Source: Prevotella sp. UBA2456
GTDB taxonomy: Bacteria > Bacteroidota > Bacteroidia > Bacteroidales > Bacteroidaceae
Reading direction: 5' to 3'
DNA length: 64,000 nucleotides
Assembly (NCBI GenBank): GCA_002342415.1
Contig: DDPY01000015.1
Location: 1-64,000 of the forward strand
Under the pieces are notes generated by a model that worked only from the letters and a program-made list of their open reading frames with translations, had not been told where the DNA came from and made no database searches. Positions 1 to 8,661 of this stretch are shown here, piece by piece. A program made the translations under genes and the position numbers. How positions within the stretch are numbered: position 1 is the stretch's first letter; each line of letters opens with the position of its first letter.

Positions 1-124
1 TTATAAAGAAAGTTAAACTAAAATGCTGCGGAATTAAGGTAAAACACACAAATCTATGTATAAAAACACAAAAAAAGGCATGAAATAGCAGATTTTGCCA
101 GAACGCATCCTAACACTTTCTCCA

Positions 125-177
125 CCGCACTCGAAAAATTGTCAGACCGCACTCGAAAAAATCCTCCTCCGCACTCG
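125..177 (+). repeat. Three CCGCACTCG boxes at exact 22-bp spacing
   Basis: CCGCACTCG occurs at 125-133, 147-155 and 169-177, each copy 22 bp after the last (about two helical turns), and ends 24 bp before the -33 element of the promoter at 201-232. A single further copy lies at 12446-12454, about 40 bp upstream of another promoter -7 element. Regular phasing upstream of a promoter suggests regulator binding sites. That is inference; no cognate regulator is identified. Confidence 0.55.
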
Positions 178-200
178 CGAAAAAAAATATGTCAGAAACC

Positions 201-232
201 TTTGGCAGTTTAGAATAATCTTCGTATCTTTG
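201..232 (+). promoter_or_regulatory. Bacteroidota-type promoter for structured leader/PEGA gene
   Basis: TTTG at 201-204, a 20-bp spacer and TATCTTTG at 225-232 match the Bacteroidota -33/-7 consensus. The predicted transcription start is near 237-239, about 350 nt before the first good coding start at 588. Confidence 0.75.
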
Positions 233-236
233 CAGC

Positions 237-512
237 GTCGCTCAGTTAGCCCAGCAATGGGTGGCGGGCGGTCTTATTATATGAGAAAGACGTTTTCGGA
301 CGTCTGTCGTTGTGGGTAGTGAACTTCGCAAATTCCTTTCATCACAGCAGGCAGATGACAACGAAGCGTCACGTGGAGCGTATCTATATACCTTAATTAT
401 ATATAGTTCGTTCTGGCGTGGGCTAACTGCGTTGTCTATCCTGTGTGATGAGGGCAATGCGAAGGCCTACTACCCCAGGATGGGCAGAAGAACAGACACC
501 TACGCCTTTTTT
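237..512 (+). ncRNA. Candidate structured RNA or long regulatory leader
   Basis: The 350-nt region after the promoter has no convincing reading frame but strong complementarity. CAGTTAGCCC (243-252) pairs perfectly with GGGCTAACTG (420-429). Local hairpins are AGACGT/ACGTCT (288-293/300-305) and CTATATA/TATATAG (384-390/400-406). GGCGTGGG (415-422) pairs with CCTACGCC (499-506) with one G-U and is followed at once by six T (507-512), like an intrinsic terminator. The terminator stem and the long-range stem share 420-422, so they may compete, as in an attenuator. It could be a stand-alone RNA (a 6S-like RNA is possible) or a leader controlling the PEGA gene. I do not recognise a known family. 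Confidence 0.5.
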
Positions 513-587
513 GTATGGTAAGAGGAACCTAAGACAAGAATCAAAACTGCCAATCTTGGGGTGCGGAGAGGCTCTAAAAGGAAGAAA

Positions 588-2372
588 ATGAAAAGACTAC
601 AATTCCTTGGAGTGCTTGTAATGCTATTGTGCTGCCTCTCTGCCAACGGACAGAGGAACCAGAAATTCTCGATAGCAAGTTTTGAACAAGATCCATTTGA
701 CCTGACGGCGAAAAACGATGCCTACAAGAAGATAGATGGCAGCGGCTCACTTTATGCAATTATCAAGGTCACGTCAAACAATCCTGATGACAATCTGAGG
801 GAATACAACTTCAACTTTGGCAATCTACGTAGCATCGTAGAACAGCATGACGGTGAGTTGTGGGTCTATGTGCAGAAGAATGCCAAAATGGTGACAATCA
901 GTCGCACTGGCTATACAACCATCAGCCGCTACGACCTGAAGACAACTATTGAGGCTGGTAAGACCTATACGATGTCGCTGACCACCTCCGCCCCGACAGT
1001 CTATACCCAGATGCTTCATTTTGTAGTAAAACCAGCCAATGTTGGTGCTGTTGTCATGATCAAAAGCAGCAAGGCGAACGCAGTCGAAGAGATGTTCGGC
1101 ACTGTGGATGCTACTACAGGCTCAGTAGCCAGAAGTATGGAATATGGCACATATACCTATAAGATAATAGCCAACAACTACCACACCTCCGAAGGACGTA
1201 TCATGCTGAAAGATAAGTCCAAAACCTATGTAGAAGAGGTATCCCTCCGCCCCAACTTCTCTGAAATAACACTTCAGGTAGATTCTGATGCCGACATCTA
1301 TGTCAACAACGAGCGAAAGGGGACTCGTAAATGGACAGGTATCCTCCGTACAGGTAACTATCAGGTGGAGTGCCGTCAGGAGAACCATCGCAACAGCAGT
1401 CAGTATATCACCATAACAGAAAACGAAAACATGGCCATCGTACTCACCCCACCTACTCCTATCACGGGTACACTTGCCGTGACTTCACGTCCTTTGGGAG
1501 CTAACATAAATATCGATGGAAAGGACTATGGCACCACGCCCCAGAACATCAATGACCTGATTATAGGCCGTCACACCATCACGTTGTCGAAAGCGAACTA
1601 TAAGCCAGAGAAACAGACCTTTGAGGTGAGGGAAAACCAGACCACCGACCTCAACATCACCCTGAACGACATTGCCAAGATGACTATCAAGTCCAGTCCA
1701 GACAATTCTACCCTATACATCGATGGAAAGCATGTGGGCAGTACTCCCTATACCGCAGAGATGGGTTCGGGCGACTACGACATCCGGCTGACCCATCCCA
1801 ACTACCACGACTTTGCCAAGCGCGTACATCTTGACAGTTCCAACCCCGTAGTCAATCTCAAGTTGGAACGCCAGTTTATGGTGCCTACCTCGGGCTATGT
1901 GCAGGGCAGTTTCCAGGCAGGAACCATGATGGGTGCTGGTGGAAACATCGGCGGCTATATCAAGAACTTCAATATAGAAGGCTATGTCATAGTAGGCTTG
2001 GGCAAGGAAAACCTGTATATCAACTATACCACCGGTGCTTCGTCGTCTGAAGAAAGTCTCTCGGGAACGATGTTTGGCGGTAAGGTTGGCTATGGCTTTA
2101 TCATTGGCACGCGCTTACGCATCACTCCACAGGTGGGTCTCGGCTCCTTGTCTATAAAAGGAAACGACGTTTCTACCAACGTACTTTGTGCTACTGTTGG
2201 AGTGCGTTTCGAATATGCCATAGCCCCCAACTTCGGTGTCAGTCTGACCCCAGAGGGCAACTTCGCCGTATCCAAGAAGGATATGTTCGACTCCATGACC
2301 TCTGCCTCCAGCAAGATAAAGGGATGGGGAACGGGAGCTAACGCCCGATTGGGACTTTATTTATATTTTTAA
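588..2372 (+). CDS. PEGA-repeat protein with C-terminal outer-membrane barrel-like domain
   Basis: A 594-residue exported protein of unknown function. The start at 588 has an AAGGAAG ribosome site and begins a clear signal peptide (MKRLQFLGVLVMLLCC). An in-frame GTG at 561 would only add charged residues ahead of it. PEGA-type modules are visible at about residues 293-362 and 364-430 (SRPLGANINIDGKDYG; SSPDNSTLYIDGKHVG), with a weaker copy near 227-293. The last ~150 residues alternate Gly and aromatic residues and end in a terminal Phe, as in outer-membrane beta-barrels. PEGA domains are usually found in surface-associated proteins. The gene leads a three-gene run with two BACON-SUMF1 lipoproteins (18- and 34-bp gaps) behind a long structured leader. 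Confidence 0.75.
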   Translation: MKRLQFLGVLVMLLCCLSANGQRNQKFSIASFEQDPFDLTAKNDAYKKIDGSGSLYAIIKVTSNNPDDNLREYNFNFGNLRSIVEQHDGELWVYVQKNAKMVTISRTGYTTISRYDLKTTIEAGKTYTMSLTTSAPTVYTQMLHFVVKPANVGAVVMIKSSKANAVEEMFGTVDATTGSVARSMEYGTYTYKIIANNYHTSEGRIMLKDKSKTYVEEVSLRPNFSEITLQVDSDADIYVNNERKGTRKWTGILRTGNYQVECRQENHRNSSQYITITENENMAIVLTPPTPITGTLAVTSRPLGANINIDGKDYGTTPQNINDLIIGRHTITLSKANYKPEKQTFEVRENQTTDLNITLNDIAKMTIKSSPDNSTLYIDGKHVGSTPYTAEMGSGDYDIRLTHPNYHDFAKRVHLDSSNPVVNLKLERQFMVPTSGYVQGSFQAGTMMGAGGNIGGYIKNFNIEGYVIVGLGKENLYINYTTGASSSEESLSGTMFGGKVGYGFIIGTRLRITPQVGLGSLSIKGNDVSTNVLCATVGVRFEYAIAPNFGVSLTPEGNFAVSKKDMFDSMTSASSKIKGWGTGANARLGLYLYF

Positions 2373-2390
2373 TATAGATGAGAAGAAGGT

Positions 2391-3479
2391 ATGAAAAAGT
2401 ATATATATTTATTTTCCGTGCTGGCTGTTTTTGCCTGTTCAAAAGAGAAGATGCAAGACGCATATGTGTCTACAGAAAGTCATGAACTGAATATCAGCGA
2501 AGACAATTTTGAAGTCGATTACAAAGGTCAGACGTTAAAGATTGAGATCAAGTCGAATGGCAAGTGGAAGGCCAGCAGCAATGTTGACTGGATTACGGTA
2601 GACAACTCTGAAAGAGAGGGCCACGGCGTACTGAACATCACCGTCGCAGAAAACACGAGTAAATATTACAGTCGCGCCGGACAAGTGAATATCTCTTACG
2701 ATGTAGTAAAACGTCCTATCTCCATACGTCAGGAGCAGGCGGGAATATTGAAAGTGGTGATAGACAACAAGCACAGGTTTAATATGATACCTGTAGAGAG
2801 AGGCACTTTCACCATGGGCGACAATTCTGCAGATGACAATGTCAACCATCAGGTGGAAATCACTAAAGACTATTATATCGGCGAAACGGAAGTCACCCAA
2901 CTGATTTGGCTGGCTGTCACCGGCTATATGCCGACAGAGTCGGGCAAGCAGTGGGAGGACACTTACAAGATAGATGTCAACAATCCCGCCTACTATATCA
3001 GCTATAACGATTGTGAGAAATTCATAGAACAGCTGAATGCCAAGACAGGTATGAAATTCCGGTTCCCAACCGAGGCAGAATGGGAGTTCGCTGCCAAGGG
3101 TGGCACTCAGTCAAAAGGCTATAAGTATGCAGGAAGCAACAACATTGCTGATGTGGCATGGTATAAGGGAAACGCGTCTGGTTTAGGACTGAAAGACCCA
3201 GCCTATGGCACGCACGAAGTGAAGACCAAGCAGCCAAACGAGTTAGGCATCTACGACATGACAGGAAATGTCAGGGAATGGTGTTCCGACTGGTACGAGC
3301 CTTATTCAGTAGAAGCTCAGACCGACCCCACCGGTCCTACTACCAAGCCTCGTTCTGCAGGCCGTGTCTATCGCGGCGGCACTTGGGGCAGCGAAGCCTC
3401 TGACTGTCTGCTGAACAAACGCGATTCTCACGCAGATGGCACAAGAAGCCAATTTGTGGGATTAAGGTTAGCACTGTAA
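2391..3479 (+). CDS. BACON-SUMF1 (formylglycine-enzyme-fold) lipoprotein
   Basis: A 362-residue lipoprotein with lipobox Cys in VFACSKEK near residue 16. Residues ~30-120 form a BACON domain (WKASSNVDWITVDN), typical of Bacteroidota surface proteins. Residues ~130-362 form a SUMF1/FGE-sulfatase fold (GTFTMGDNS, FRFPTEAEWEFAAKGG, YDMTGNVREWCSDWY, RGGTWGS, GLRL). The C-terminal segment where true formylglycine-generating enzymes carry their redox cysteines reads NKRDSHADGTRSQFVGLRL and has none. The domain is therefore probably a binding or structural module rather than an oxidase. It follows the PEGA gene by 18 bp and precedes a divergent paralogue, so the three are likely co-transcribed. Confidence 0.8.
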   Translation: MKKYIYLFSVLAVFACSKEKMQDAYVSTESHELNISEDNFEVDYKGQTLKIEIKSNGKWKASSNVDWITVDNSEREGHGVLNITVAENTSKYYSRAGQVNISYDVVKRPISIRQEQAGILKVVIDNKHRFNMIPVERGTFTMGDNSADDNVNHQVEITKDYYIGETEVTQLIWLAVTGYMPTESGKQWEDTYKIDVNNPAYYISYNDCEKFIEQLNAKTGMKFRFPTEAEWEFAAKGGTQSKGYKYAGSNNIADVAWYKGNASGLGLKDPAYGTHEVKTKQPNELGIYDMTGNVREWCSDWYEPYSVEAQTDPTGPTTKPRSAGRVYRGGTWGSEASDCLLNKRDSHADGTRSQFVGLRLAL

Positions 3480-3513
3480 GCCTTTTCAAAATGAAGAACA
3501 AGACAAGTAAACT

Positions 3514-4977
3514 ATGAATAATAAAAACATAACCTTTTATATACTGTCACTGGTATTATTGCTTGCTGCCACTGCATGCAGCAACTCTGATTCAGGCAAT
3601 ATGTCGGCATCGAAAAAAGCTCATTCACTGGGGGTAAACAGAAACAATGCGGATGTTGAAGGAGAAGAAAATAGTTCCGACACCATAGAAATAGAAGCAG
3701 AAAACACAAGATGGGAAGTTGTCAACACAACAGATTGGATTACAGTATCTCCATCTACAGGAAAAGGTAATCAAAGAATAATTATAAAAGTAAAAGAAAA
3801 CCCATCCTGGAAAGATTCAAGGGAGGATATTATTGAGATTCGTTCCGCTGAGCAGGATTATCAAGCAAGTATTCCCGTCCGAGTTTACCAATGGGCGGCA
3901 AAAACATATGTGATACCTGAAAAGACAGAAATATTATGTGAAGCTGTGAATGGAATAGCAAGTATAGAAGTAAAGTCTAATGTAAATTGGGAACCAAGAT
4001 GTTCACAATCATGGGTGACAGTCAAAAAAGACGGGAACAATTTAAATATAAAGGTTGAAGATAATCCTTCTACTAAAAGGTCTGCAGAAATCAATATAGA
4101 TGGAGAAACATGGGGATATCATTGGATGGCATCGATAAAAATAGAGCAAAAACCTAATCCAATTGTTTGTAAAGAATTTGTTGTTAGCAGATACGGTAGG
4201 ACAGCATCATTTGACATGGTATTTGTAGAAGGAGGAACTTTCTCTGTGGGGGACAACTCAATAGACTCGGGGCCCAACGGTGAAGGTCCTATAAAAAAAT
4301 CCAAACATGATGTTACTTTAACTTCATTCTATATAGCGGATACAGAAGTTACACAGGCTTTATGGTTGGCAGTAATGGGTGAGTATAATTCACGATGGTC
4401 CCAAGCAAAATTAAATAATCTAACTGCAACAGAAAACGATAAAAAACCAATATATTGGGTTAGCAGATTAGATTGTGATGTTTTTATAGAGAAACTAAAT
4501 ACACTTTTGTCAAGTCAGTTGCCTGACGGGATGATATTTCGTTTACCAACGGAAGCCCAGTGGGAATTTGCTGCAAGAGGCGGAATAAAATCTAAAAATT
4601 TCACATACTCTGGTAGCAACGATGCTAATAAAGTTGGAGTGTTTTATTATGAACGTATTTCTGGGCCATGGTCTGTCGCCTCAAAAGAACCAAATGAATT
4701 AGGTATACACGACATGTCTGGCAATGTAGAAGAATGGTGTTATGATAAATATGGTTCATATCCGACATCTACTGTGATAGATCCATCGGGACCTACAGTC
4801 TTTGATTCTTACTGGGACGGACATTATGTTGTACGTGGAGGATGTTGGGGTTCAAATGCCGATGGTTTAAAGAATCCTGCAAAGCCATCTATGAGGAATC
4901 ATGAAAAAGGAGATTTGGAAATAACATACCATTATTATATAGGGAAATATTTAGGATTCAGACTATTGTTAAAATAA
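3514..4977 (+). CDS. Double-BACON SUMF1-fold lipoprotein (paralogue)
   Basis: A 487-residue lipoprotein (lipobox LLAATACSN). It has two BACON-like domains at roughly residues 45-130 (WEVVNTTDWITVSPSTGKG) and 131-212 (NVNWEPRCSQSWVTV), then a SUMF1/FGE fold from ~225 (GGTFSVGDNS, FRLPTEAQWEFAARGG, HDMSGNVEEWCYDKY, RGGCWGS, GFRLLL). It is a paralogue of the upstream gene with one more BACON module. Codon use is visibly more AT-rich than in the two genes before it, which suggests separate acquisition or a fast-evolving copy. The catalytic cysteine pair of formylglycine-generating enzymes is not evident, so enzymatic activity is doubtful. Confidence 0.78.
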   Translation: MNNKNITFYILSLVLLLAATACSNSDSGNMSASKKAHSLGVNRNNADVEGEENSSDTIEIEAENTRWEVVNTTDWITVSPSTGKGNQRIIIKVKENPSWKDSREDIIEIRSAEQDYQASIPVRVYQWAAKTYVIPEKTEILCEAVNGIASIEVKSNVNWEPRCSQSWVTVKKDGNNLNIKVEDNPSTKRSAEINIDGETWGYHWMASIKIEQKPNPIVCKEFVVSRYGRTASFDMVFVEGGTFSVGDNSIDSGPNGEGPIKKSKHDVTLTSFYIADTEVTQALWLAVMGEYNSRWSQAKLNNLTATENDKKPIYWVSRLDCDVFIEKLNTLLSSQLPDGMIFRLPTEAQWEFAARGGIKSKNFTYSGSNDANKVGVFYYERISGPWSVASKEPNELGIHDMSGNVEEWCYDKYGSYPTSTVIDPSGPTVFDSYWDGHYVVRGGCWGSNADGLKNPAKPSMRNHEKGDLEITYHYYIGKYLGFRLLLK

Positions 4978-4990
4978 AATATTTAATGTA

Positions 4991-5170
4991 AGTCAGAAAG
5001 ATTAAATTTTCTCAATGTGGTGATAAGTTCCCAAAGGCCTTGTGAATGGACTAAATGAAAGTTGAACCATATCTATAACATTCAAAATTATAATAAACAG
5101 TGGCGTTTCTGACTATCGTCTATTAACGGATTTCCCAAATTAGCAGTTCGGGATGTTATCACCACATTGA
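4991..5170. repeat. Two interleaved inverted repeats in a gene-free AT-rich stretch
   Basis: The 376 bp from 4978 to 5353 hold no credible gene. AGTCAGAAA (4991-4999) is inverted at 5106-5114. The 15-bp TCAATGTGGTGATAA (5012-5026) is inverted perfectly at 5156-5170. The outer motif TGGTGATAAGYTCC also begins the palindromic element near 61985. This resembles a small non-autonomous element or its remnant; there is no transposase nearby. Confidence 0.5.
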
Positions 5171-5353
5171 ATAAATTTTTAATAAAACGGTAAATGATGC
5201 AATATATCACTGGAATTCTAAACGCTTACATCCTTTTGAACTAAAGGGCAATAGTAACATGTGGCACATCACTCACTTGTATAACAAACAGAAAGATTTG
5301 CAGATAAATTGCTATAGGCAAGAAAAAATGATTGAATTATCACATCAACAGGT

Positions 5354-5971
5354 ATGGAAAAAATAATTGACCAAGAAATAATAAATAAGAACATGAAATT
5401 CTTCTACGCTATGCAGAAGGATGAAACAGAACAGCAGAGCCGTCGCATGACGTGGATTCTCTTATCGCAGACCATCATCTTTGCGGGATTAAGTAACCTC
5501 GTAGATGAAAAAGGCTTTCTCTGGTTACAACTTAAGACTGTTTCTGTTATTGTTCTTATCTTAGTGGGCTTTAGTGTCGCTGTCTCTGGAGCATATTCAA
5601 TGGTAGTCGGGGATTTAGCGATAAGTCGTATTTTTGGCGAAAAGAATAAATATGGAGCGACAAAGAATATGGTCACAATTACGAGTCACTGGATGATGAC
5701 TGTACCAAGTGTAGTATTAAACAGCAGCCTTAACTTTTTATCGCTATACACCTTTGTCCCAAAGACATTTTTGTCTGCATGGTTAACAATTGCTTTTTCA
5801 CTGTTTCTAATTCATAAGGGAACGGACGTTCCACTCTATTATCTTGTGTCAGGCATCTATTTTTGTGTTTTATGTATGACAAATTATTTGTATAAACAAT
5901 TATTTAACTACCAAAGGAATAAAATGGAGAAGTATAAAGTAAAAAAATCCATTATAATAAGCACTTTATGA
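5354..5971 (+). CDS. Hypothetical multi-spanning membrane protein
   Basis: A 205-residue protein I do not recognise. A short charged N-terminus (residues 1-28) is followed by about five hydrophobic segments near residues 30-50, 59-86, 112-133, 137-153 and 158-178, and a Lys-rich cytoplasmic-looking tail. There are no catalytic motifs. It is AT-rich like the preceding lipoprotein gene and unlike the genes from 6779 on. It stands alone between an inverted-repeat element and a toxin-antitoxin pair, an arrangement that looks like an insertion into the envelope-protein region. A role in defence or transport cannot be argued from the sequence. Confidence 0.6.
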   Translation: MEKIIDQEIINKNMKFFYAMQKDETEQQSRRMTWILLSQTIIFAGLSNLVDEKGFLWLQLKTVSVIVLILVGFSVAVSGAYSMVVGDLAISRIFGEKNKYGATKNMVTITSHWMMTVPSVVLNSSLNFLSLYTFVPKTFLSAWLTIAFSLFLIHKGTDVPLYYLVSGIYFCVLCMTNYLYKQLFNYQRNKMEKYKVKKSIIISTL

Positions 5972-6109
5972 CTTAATTGATGCAAAGAGAATGTTTTTAA
6001 TAGTCTTCTAGGTAGTTGCAGAGTTTTTGATAGAAACACGGCTTCAGAATCTCAACCTTTAGGAAGATTTCGCATTGCAATGGATATATAATAGATATTT
6101 ATGAACTTT

Positions 6110-6454
6110 CTAAACGCCAAACCCCATTTCCCGTGCCATCTGCTTGATAACGTTCAGACGGACGGTGGAGGCATCTTCCTTGTCGTAGATGGTGAGGAGG
6201 GCGATGCGCCCCTCATGCTCGGCCACGATGGCGTTGGCCGTGATGACGCGGGCACTGCCAGACTTGCCGCGCCCCTTAGAGGCAATGGCCATACGGATTT
6301 TACGGATGCCATGACTGAGCTCGATACCTTGGAAGGGATTCTTTTCGAGCGATTCCAAAAAATCCTCGTAGTCATCGGCCATGCTATGATAACGTATAGC
6401 AAGGCGTTTAATCGACACATCAAAGTCCTTGTGTCTAGAGATTACGTAACTCAT
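6110..6454 (-). CDS. RelE/ParE-family toxin
   Basis: A 114-residue small basic protein that fits the RelE/ParE toxin superfamily. The C-terminal half holds the expected strand-rich core (IRKIRMAIASKGRGKSGSAR, ALLTIYDKED). RelE-type toxins are ribosome-dependent mRNA endonucleases and ParE types are gyrase poisons; the sequence does not decide between them. Its start lies 20 bp inside the end of the upstream antitoxin gene, the overlap typical of type II modules, so both are translated from one leftward message. The C-terminal Gly-Phe-Gly-Val is intact and there is no frameshift. Confidence 0.75.
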   Translation of the reverse strand: MSYVISRHKDFDVSIKRLAIRYHSMADDYEDFLESLEKNPFQGIELSHGIRKIRMAIASKGRGKSGSARVITANAIVAEHEGRIALLTIYDKEDASTVRLNVIKQMAREMGFGV

Positions 6455-6698
6455 CTATCAATTCTCTTGCGGGTCGGAACTTGTCCGACTTCCCTGTTTC
6501 CAAATACTCCTTCCAGTCCTTCATGGCCTGGCAAATCTCGGCTGTCACGTCGCGCTTGGGTTCTTCTTTCTCATCCTCAACAGGCATCAGGCGTACGCTG
6601 CCACGGCGCGACTTCAGCACGACATGCTCGCCACGGAGGACCATATCGAGAAACTTGGTCTGGTTGGCACGGAAATCACGGGTTGATACAATCGTCAT
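6435..6698 (-). CDS. Phd/YefM-family antitoxin
   Basis: An 87-residue antitoxin. The N-terminal ~50 residues match the Phd/YefM DNA-binding fold (TIVSTRDFRANQTKFLDMVL, then GEHVVLKSRRGSVRLMPV). The charged C-terminus (WKEYLETGKSDKFRPARELI) would wrap the toxin. It overlaps the toxin gene by 20 bp and comes first, so antitoxin is made before toxin. Antitoxins of this family usually repress their own promoter, here the TAACTTTG element at 6727-6734. The pair is divergent from the LPP20-like operon, only 80 bp away, so binding could also affect that operon. Confidence 0.78.
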   Translation of the reverse strand: MTIVSTRDFRANQTKFLDMVLRGEHVVLKSRRGSVRLMPVEDEKEEPKRDVTAEICQAMKDWKEYLETGKSDKFRPARELIDELRNL

Positions 6699-6726
6699 AA
6701 CTCTTCCTTTCTGTTAATTTACGATG

Positions 6727-6734
6727 CAAAGTTA
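6727..6734 (-). promoter_or_regulatory. -7 element of toxin-antitoxin promoter
   Basis: TAACTTTG on the minus strand ends about 28 bp before the antitoxin start. No clear TTTG lies at the usual -33 distance. The same 80-bp gap must also carry the control region of the divergent gene at 6779. Confidence 0.5.
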
Positions 6735-6778
6735 CAAAGAAAATACAAACAAAATAAATGGGCAAAAACATATAGAAG

Positions 6779-8593
6779 ATGAAAAAACAAATACTTACTA
6801 TTACCCTGTTGTTGCTGCCTCTTGGCATGACGGCTCAGAATTGGGACTACATCCGCGACTCGGGAGAATACTACTATGGCGTGGGGCATGGAGAAACGGA
6901 ACGCGATGCCTCTGAACGGGCAATGGCGGAACTGGTGGGGATGATAGCCTCGCACGTGTCGAGCGAGTTCAACTATCTGATGCTACAAGAAAACGAGAAC
7001 GGGAAGCTGAACCATCAATCGAAGGTGCTGAGTTGTATCAAGACCTACTCTACCTCGACATTGACCAACGTAGAGAAATGGGTTGTCGGAGCAGAACCCG
7101 ACGTGACGGTAAGACGATATATCAAGCGTACAGAACTGGAAAAGATTTATGCTGACCGCATAGCGAAAGCCAAAGATATGGTGAACATCGCCAAGGAGGC
7201 TTTGAAGAAACGCAAGATTGACATGGCCCTGCAATACAACTACTGGGCCTATTTGCTGATACGCTCCGTGCAGCGCCCCAACGAAGTGAAGGATGACGAA
7301 GGCAGGGTGTTGGTGAACTGGCTACCGCTGAAAATCAAAGACATATTGAGCGACATCCATGTGAACTTCGAGAAACGGGAGGGAGACAATGTGGACTTGC
7401 TGTTTGACTATCAGGGGGAAACTGTGTCGAGTCTGGAGTTTTCCTACTCTGACGGCAGGGCGATATGTCAAGGCTCCGCCAAAGACGGACGAGGTATGTT
7501 AGAGATGGTGCATGGCTATGAGACAGACACCTACCATATCAGCATAGACTATGAATATGTGGGGCAGGCCCGTGGCGATGCGGAGATGCAGAGTGTGCTG
7601 GACGTCATCTCACAACGGGTATTCAGAGAGGCAGAGATAACAGTGAAGGCAAAAGGAGGAAAAAACCGTCAGGAAATGGCAGCAAGCAGTACGGGCGTCA
7701 ACCTGCAACCGACAGCCAACCAAACTGTGAACAGAGCTGAGGACTATGCGGACATCGTGTTCGACATTGCAAAGGCTATCTCGCAGAAGAACTATTCAGC
7801 GGCTACCACGTATTTCACCCTTGAAGGATTGGAGATGTACAACAAGCTGATTTCTTATGGCAAAGGACGTGTGGTGGGTTCGCCGAATCTGAAATTTTTC
7901 AAGAGTACTAATGGCAATGTGGTGGCAAGAGGCATGCAGATGTCGTTCTCGTTCTATAAAGGAACAAAAAAGACATTCGTGGAGGATGTGGTGTTTACCT
8001 TCAACGCAGAAAAGAAGATTTGCAGCCTTGCTTTCGGCTTGGGCCAGGAGGCAGAGAATGACATCTTATGTAAACATGCACCAGGATGGAAGGACGAGAC
8101 ACGCGAGTTGATTATGGAGTTCATGGAAAGCTATAAGACGGCCTACTGCTTAAAGCGCATTGACTATATCCGCGACATCTTTGCCGATGACGCTGTGATT
8201 ATCATCGGTAATGTGGCAAAGCGCAGGGGAACAAGGAATGGACACGGAGAACGTCCCATTTCGTTAGAGGGGCAAGAGGTCATCCATTACAACAGATATA
8301 CGAAAGATGAATACTTGAGGAACTTGAAACGGTGTTTCGACAAGAACGAATTCATCAACATCCGATTTACGAACAATGACATACAGTGGTTGGAGAAGTA
8401 TGAAAAAGAGGAGCTGTTTGCCATCCAAATAGGACAGGAATACAACTCGACTACGTATGGCGACAAAGGATACCTGTTTCTGCTTGTAGATATGACCGAC
8501 CACAACACGCCACAGATAAAGATTAGGACATGGCAACCCAACGAGGTTGCGATGGACAAGCTCTACAATGCAGGCGACTTCTATAATGAATAA
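6779..8593 (+). CDS. Exported LPP20-like protein, first gene of CHASE2 operon
   Basis: A 604-residue protein with a signal peptide (MKKQILTITLLLLPLGMTAQ). Residues ~22-130 resemble LPP20/FlgT-N-type domains: a YYYGVGHGETERDASERA segment, then a long helix and strands. The rest is not clearly assignable. Two stretches (residues ~325-440 and ~450-590) have the helix-strand pattern of NTF2-like folds, a weak guess. It lies 68 bp before a second, shorter LPP20-like gene, then CHASE2 and transglutaminase-like genes, all on one strand. It is likely periplasmic or envelope-attached and works with them. Start chosen for the signal peptide. Confidence 0.65.
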   Translation: MKKQILTITLLLLPLGMTAQNWDYIRDSGEYYYGVGHGETERDASERAMAELVGMIASHVSSEFNYLMLQENENGKLNHQSKVLSCIKTYSTSTLTNVEKWVVGAEPDVTVRRYIKRTELEKIYADRIAKAKDMVNIAKEALKKRKIDMALQYNYWAYLLIRSVQRPNEVKDDEGRVLVNWLPLKIKDILSDIHVNFEKREGDNVDLLFDYQGETVSSLEFSYSDGRAICQGSAKDGRGMLEMVHGYETDTYHISIDYEYVGQARGDAEMQSVLDVISQRVFREAEITVKAKGGKNRQEMAASSTGVNLQPTANQTVNRAEDYADIVFDIAKAISQKNYSAATTYFTLEGLEMYNKLISYGKGRVVGSPNLKFFKSTNGNVVARGMQMSFSFYKGTKKTFVEDVVFTFNAEKKICSLAFGLGQEAENDILCKHAPGWKDETRELIMEFMESYKTAYCLKRIDYIRDIFADDAVIIIGNVAKRRGTRNGHGERPISLEGQEVIHYNRYTKDEYLRNLKRCFDKNEFINIRFTNNDIQWLEKYEKEELFAIQIGQEYNSTTYGDKGYLFLLVDMTDHNTPQIKIRTWQPNEVAMDKLYNAGDFYNE

Positions 8594-8661
8594 GGTTTTG
8601 AGGACAAATAATGATAGCAAGAAAATAAGATTAACAACAAAACTAAAAAGTGTTACGAATT

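Noticed and set aside
231..262. tRNA-like D-arm word (GCTCAGTTAGC) in the first leader
   Set aside because: No anticodon, T-arm or acceptor stem follows; the word pairs with 420-429 instead.
5997..6075. Open minus-strand codons reading ...KPCFYQKLCNYLEDY before a TAA, downstream of the toxin gene
   Set aside because: Only about 28 codons with no start; looks like a gene tail but nothing upstream supports it.
6101..6717. Rightward frames over the toxin-antitoxin pair
   Set aside because: The minus-strand proteins match toxin and antitoxin families; the plus frames are shadows.
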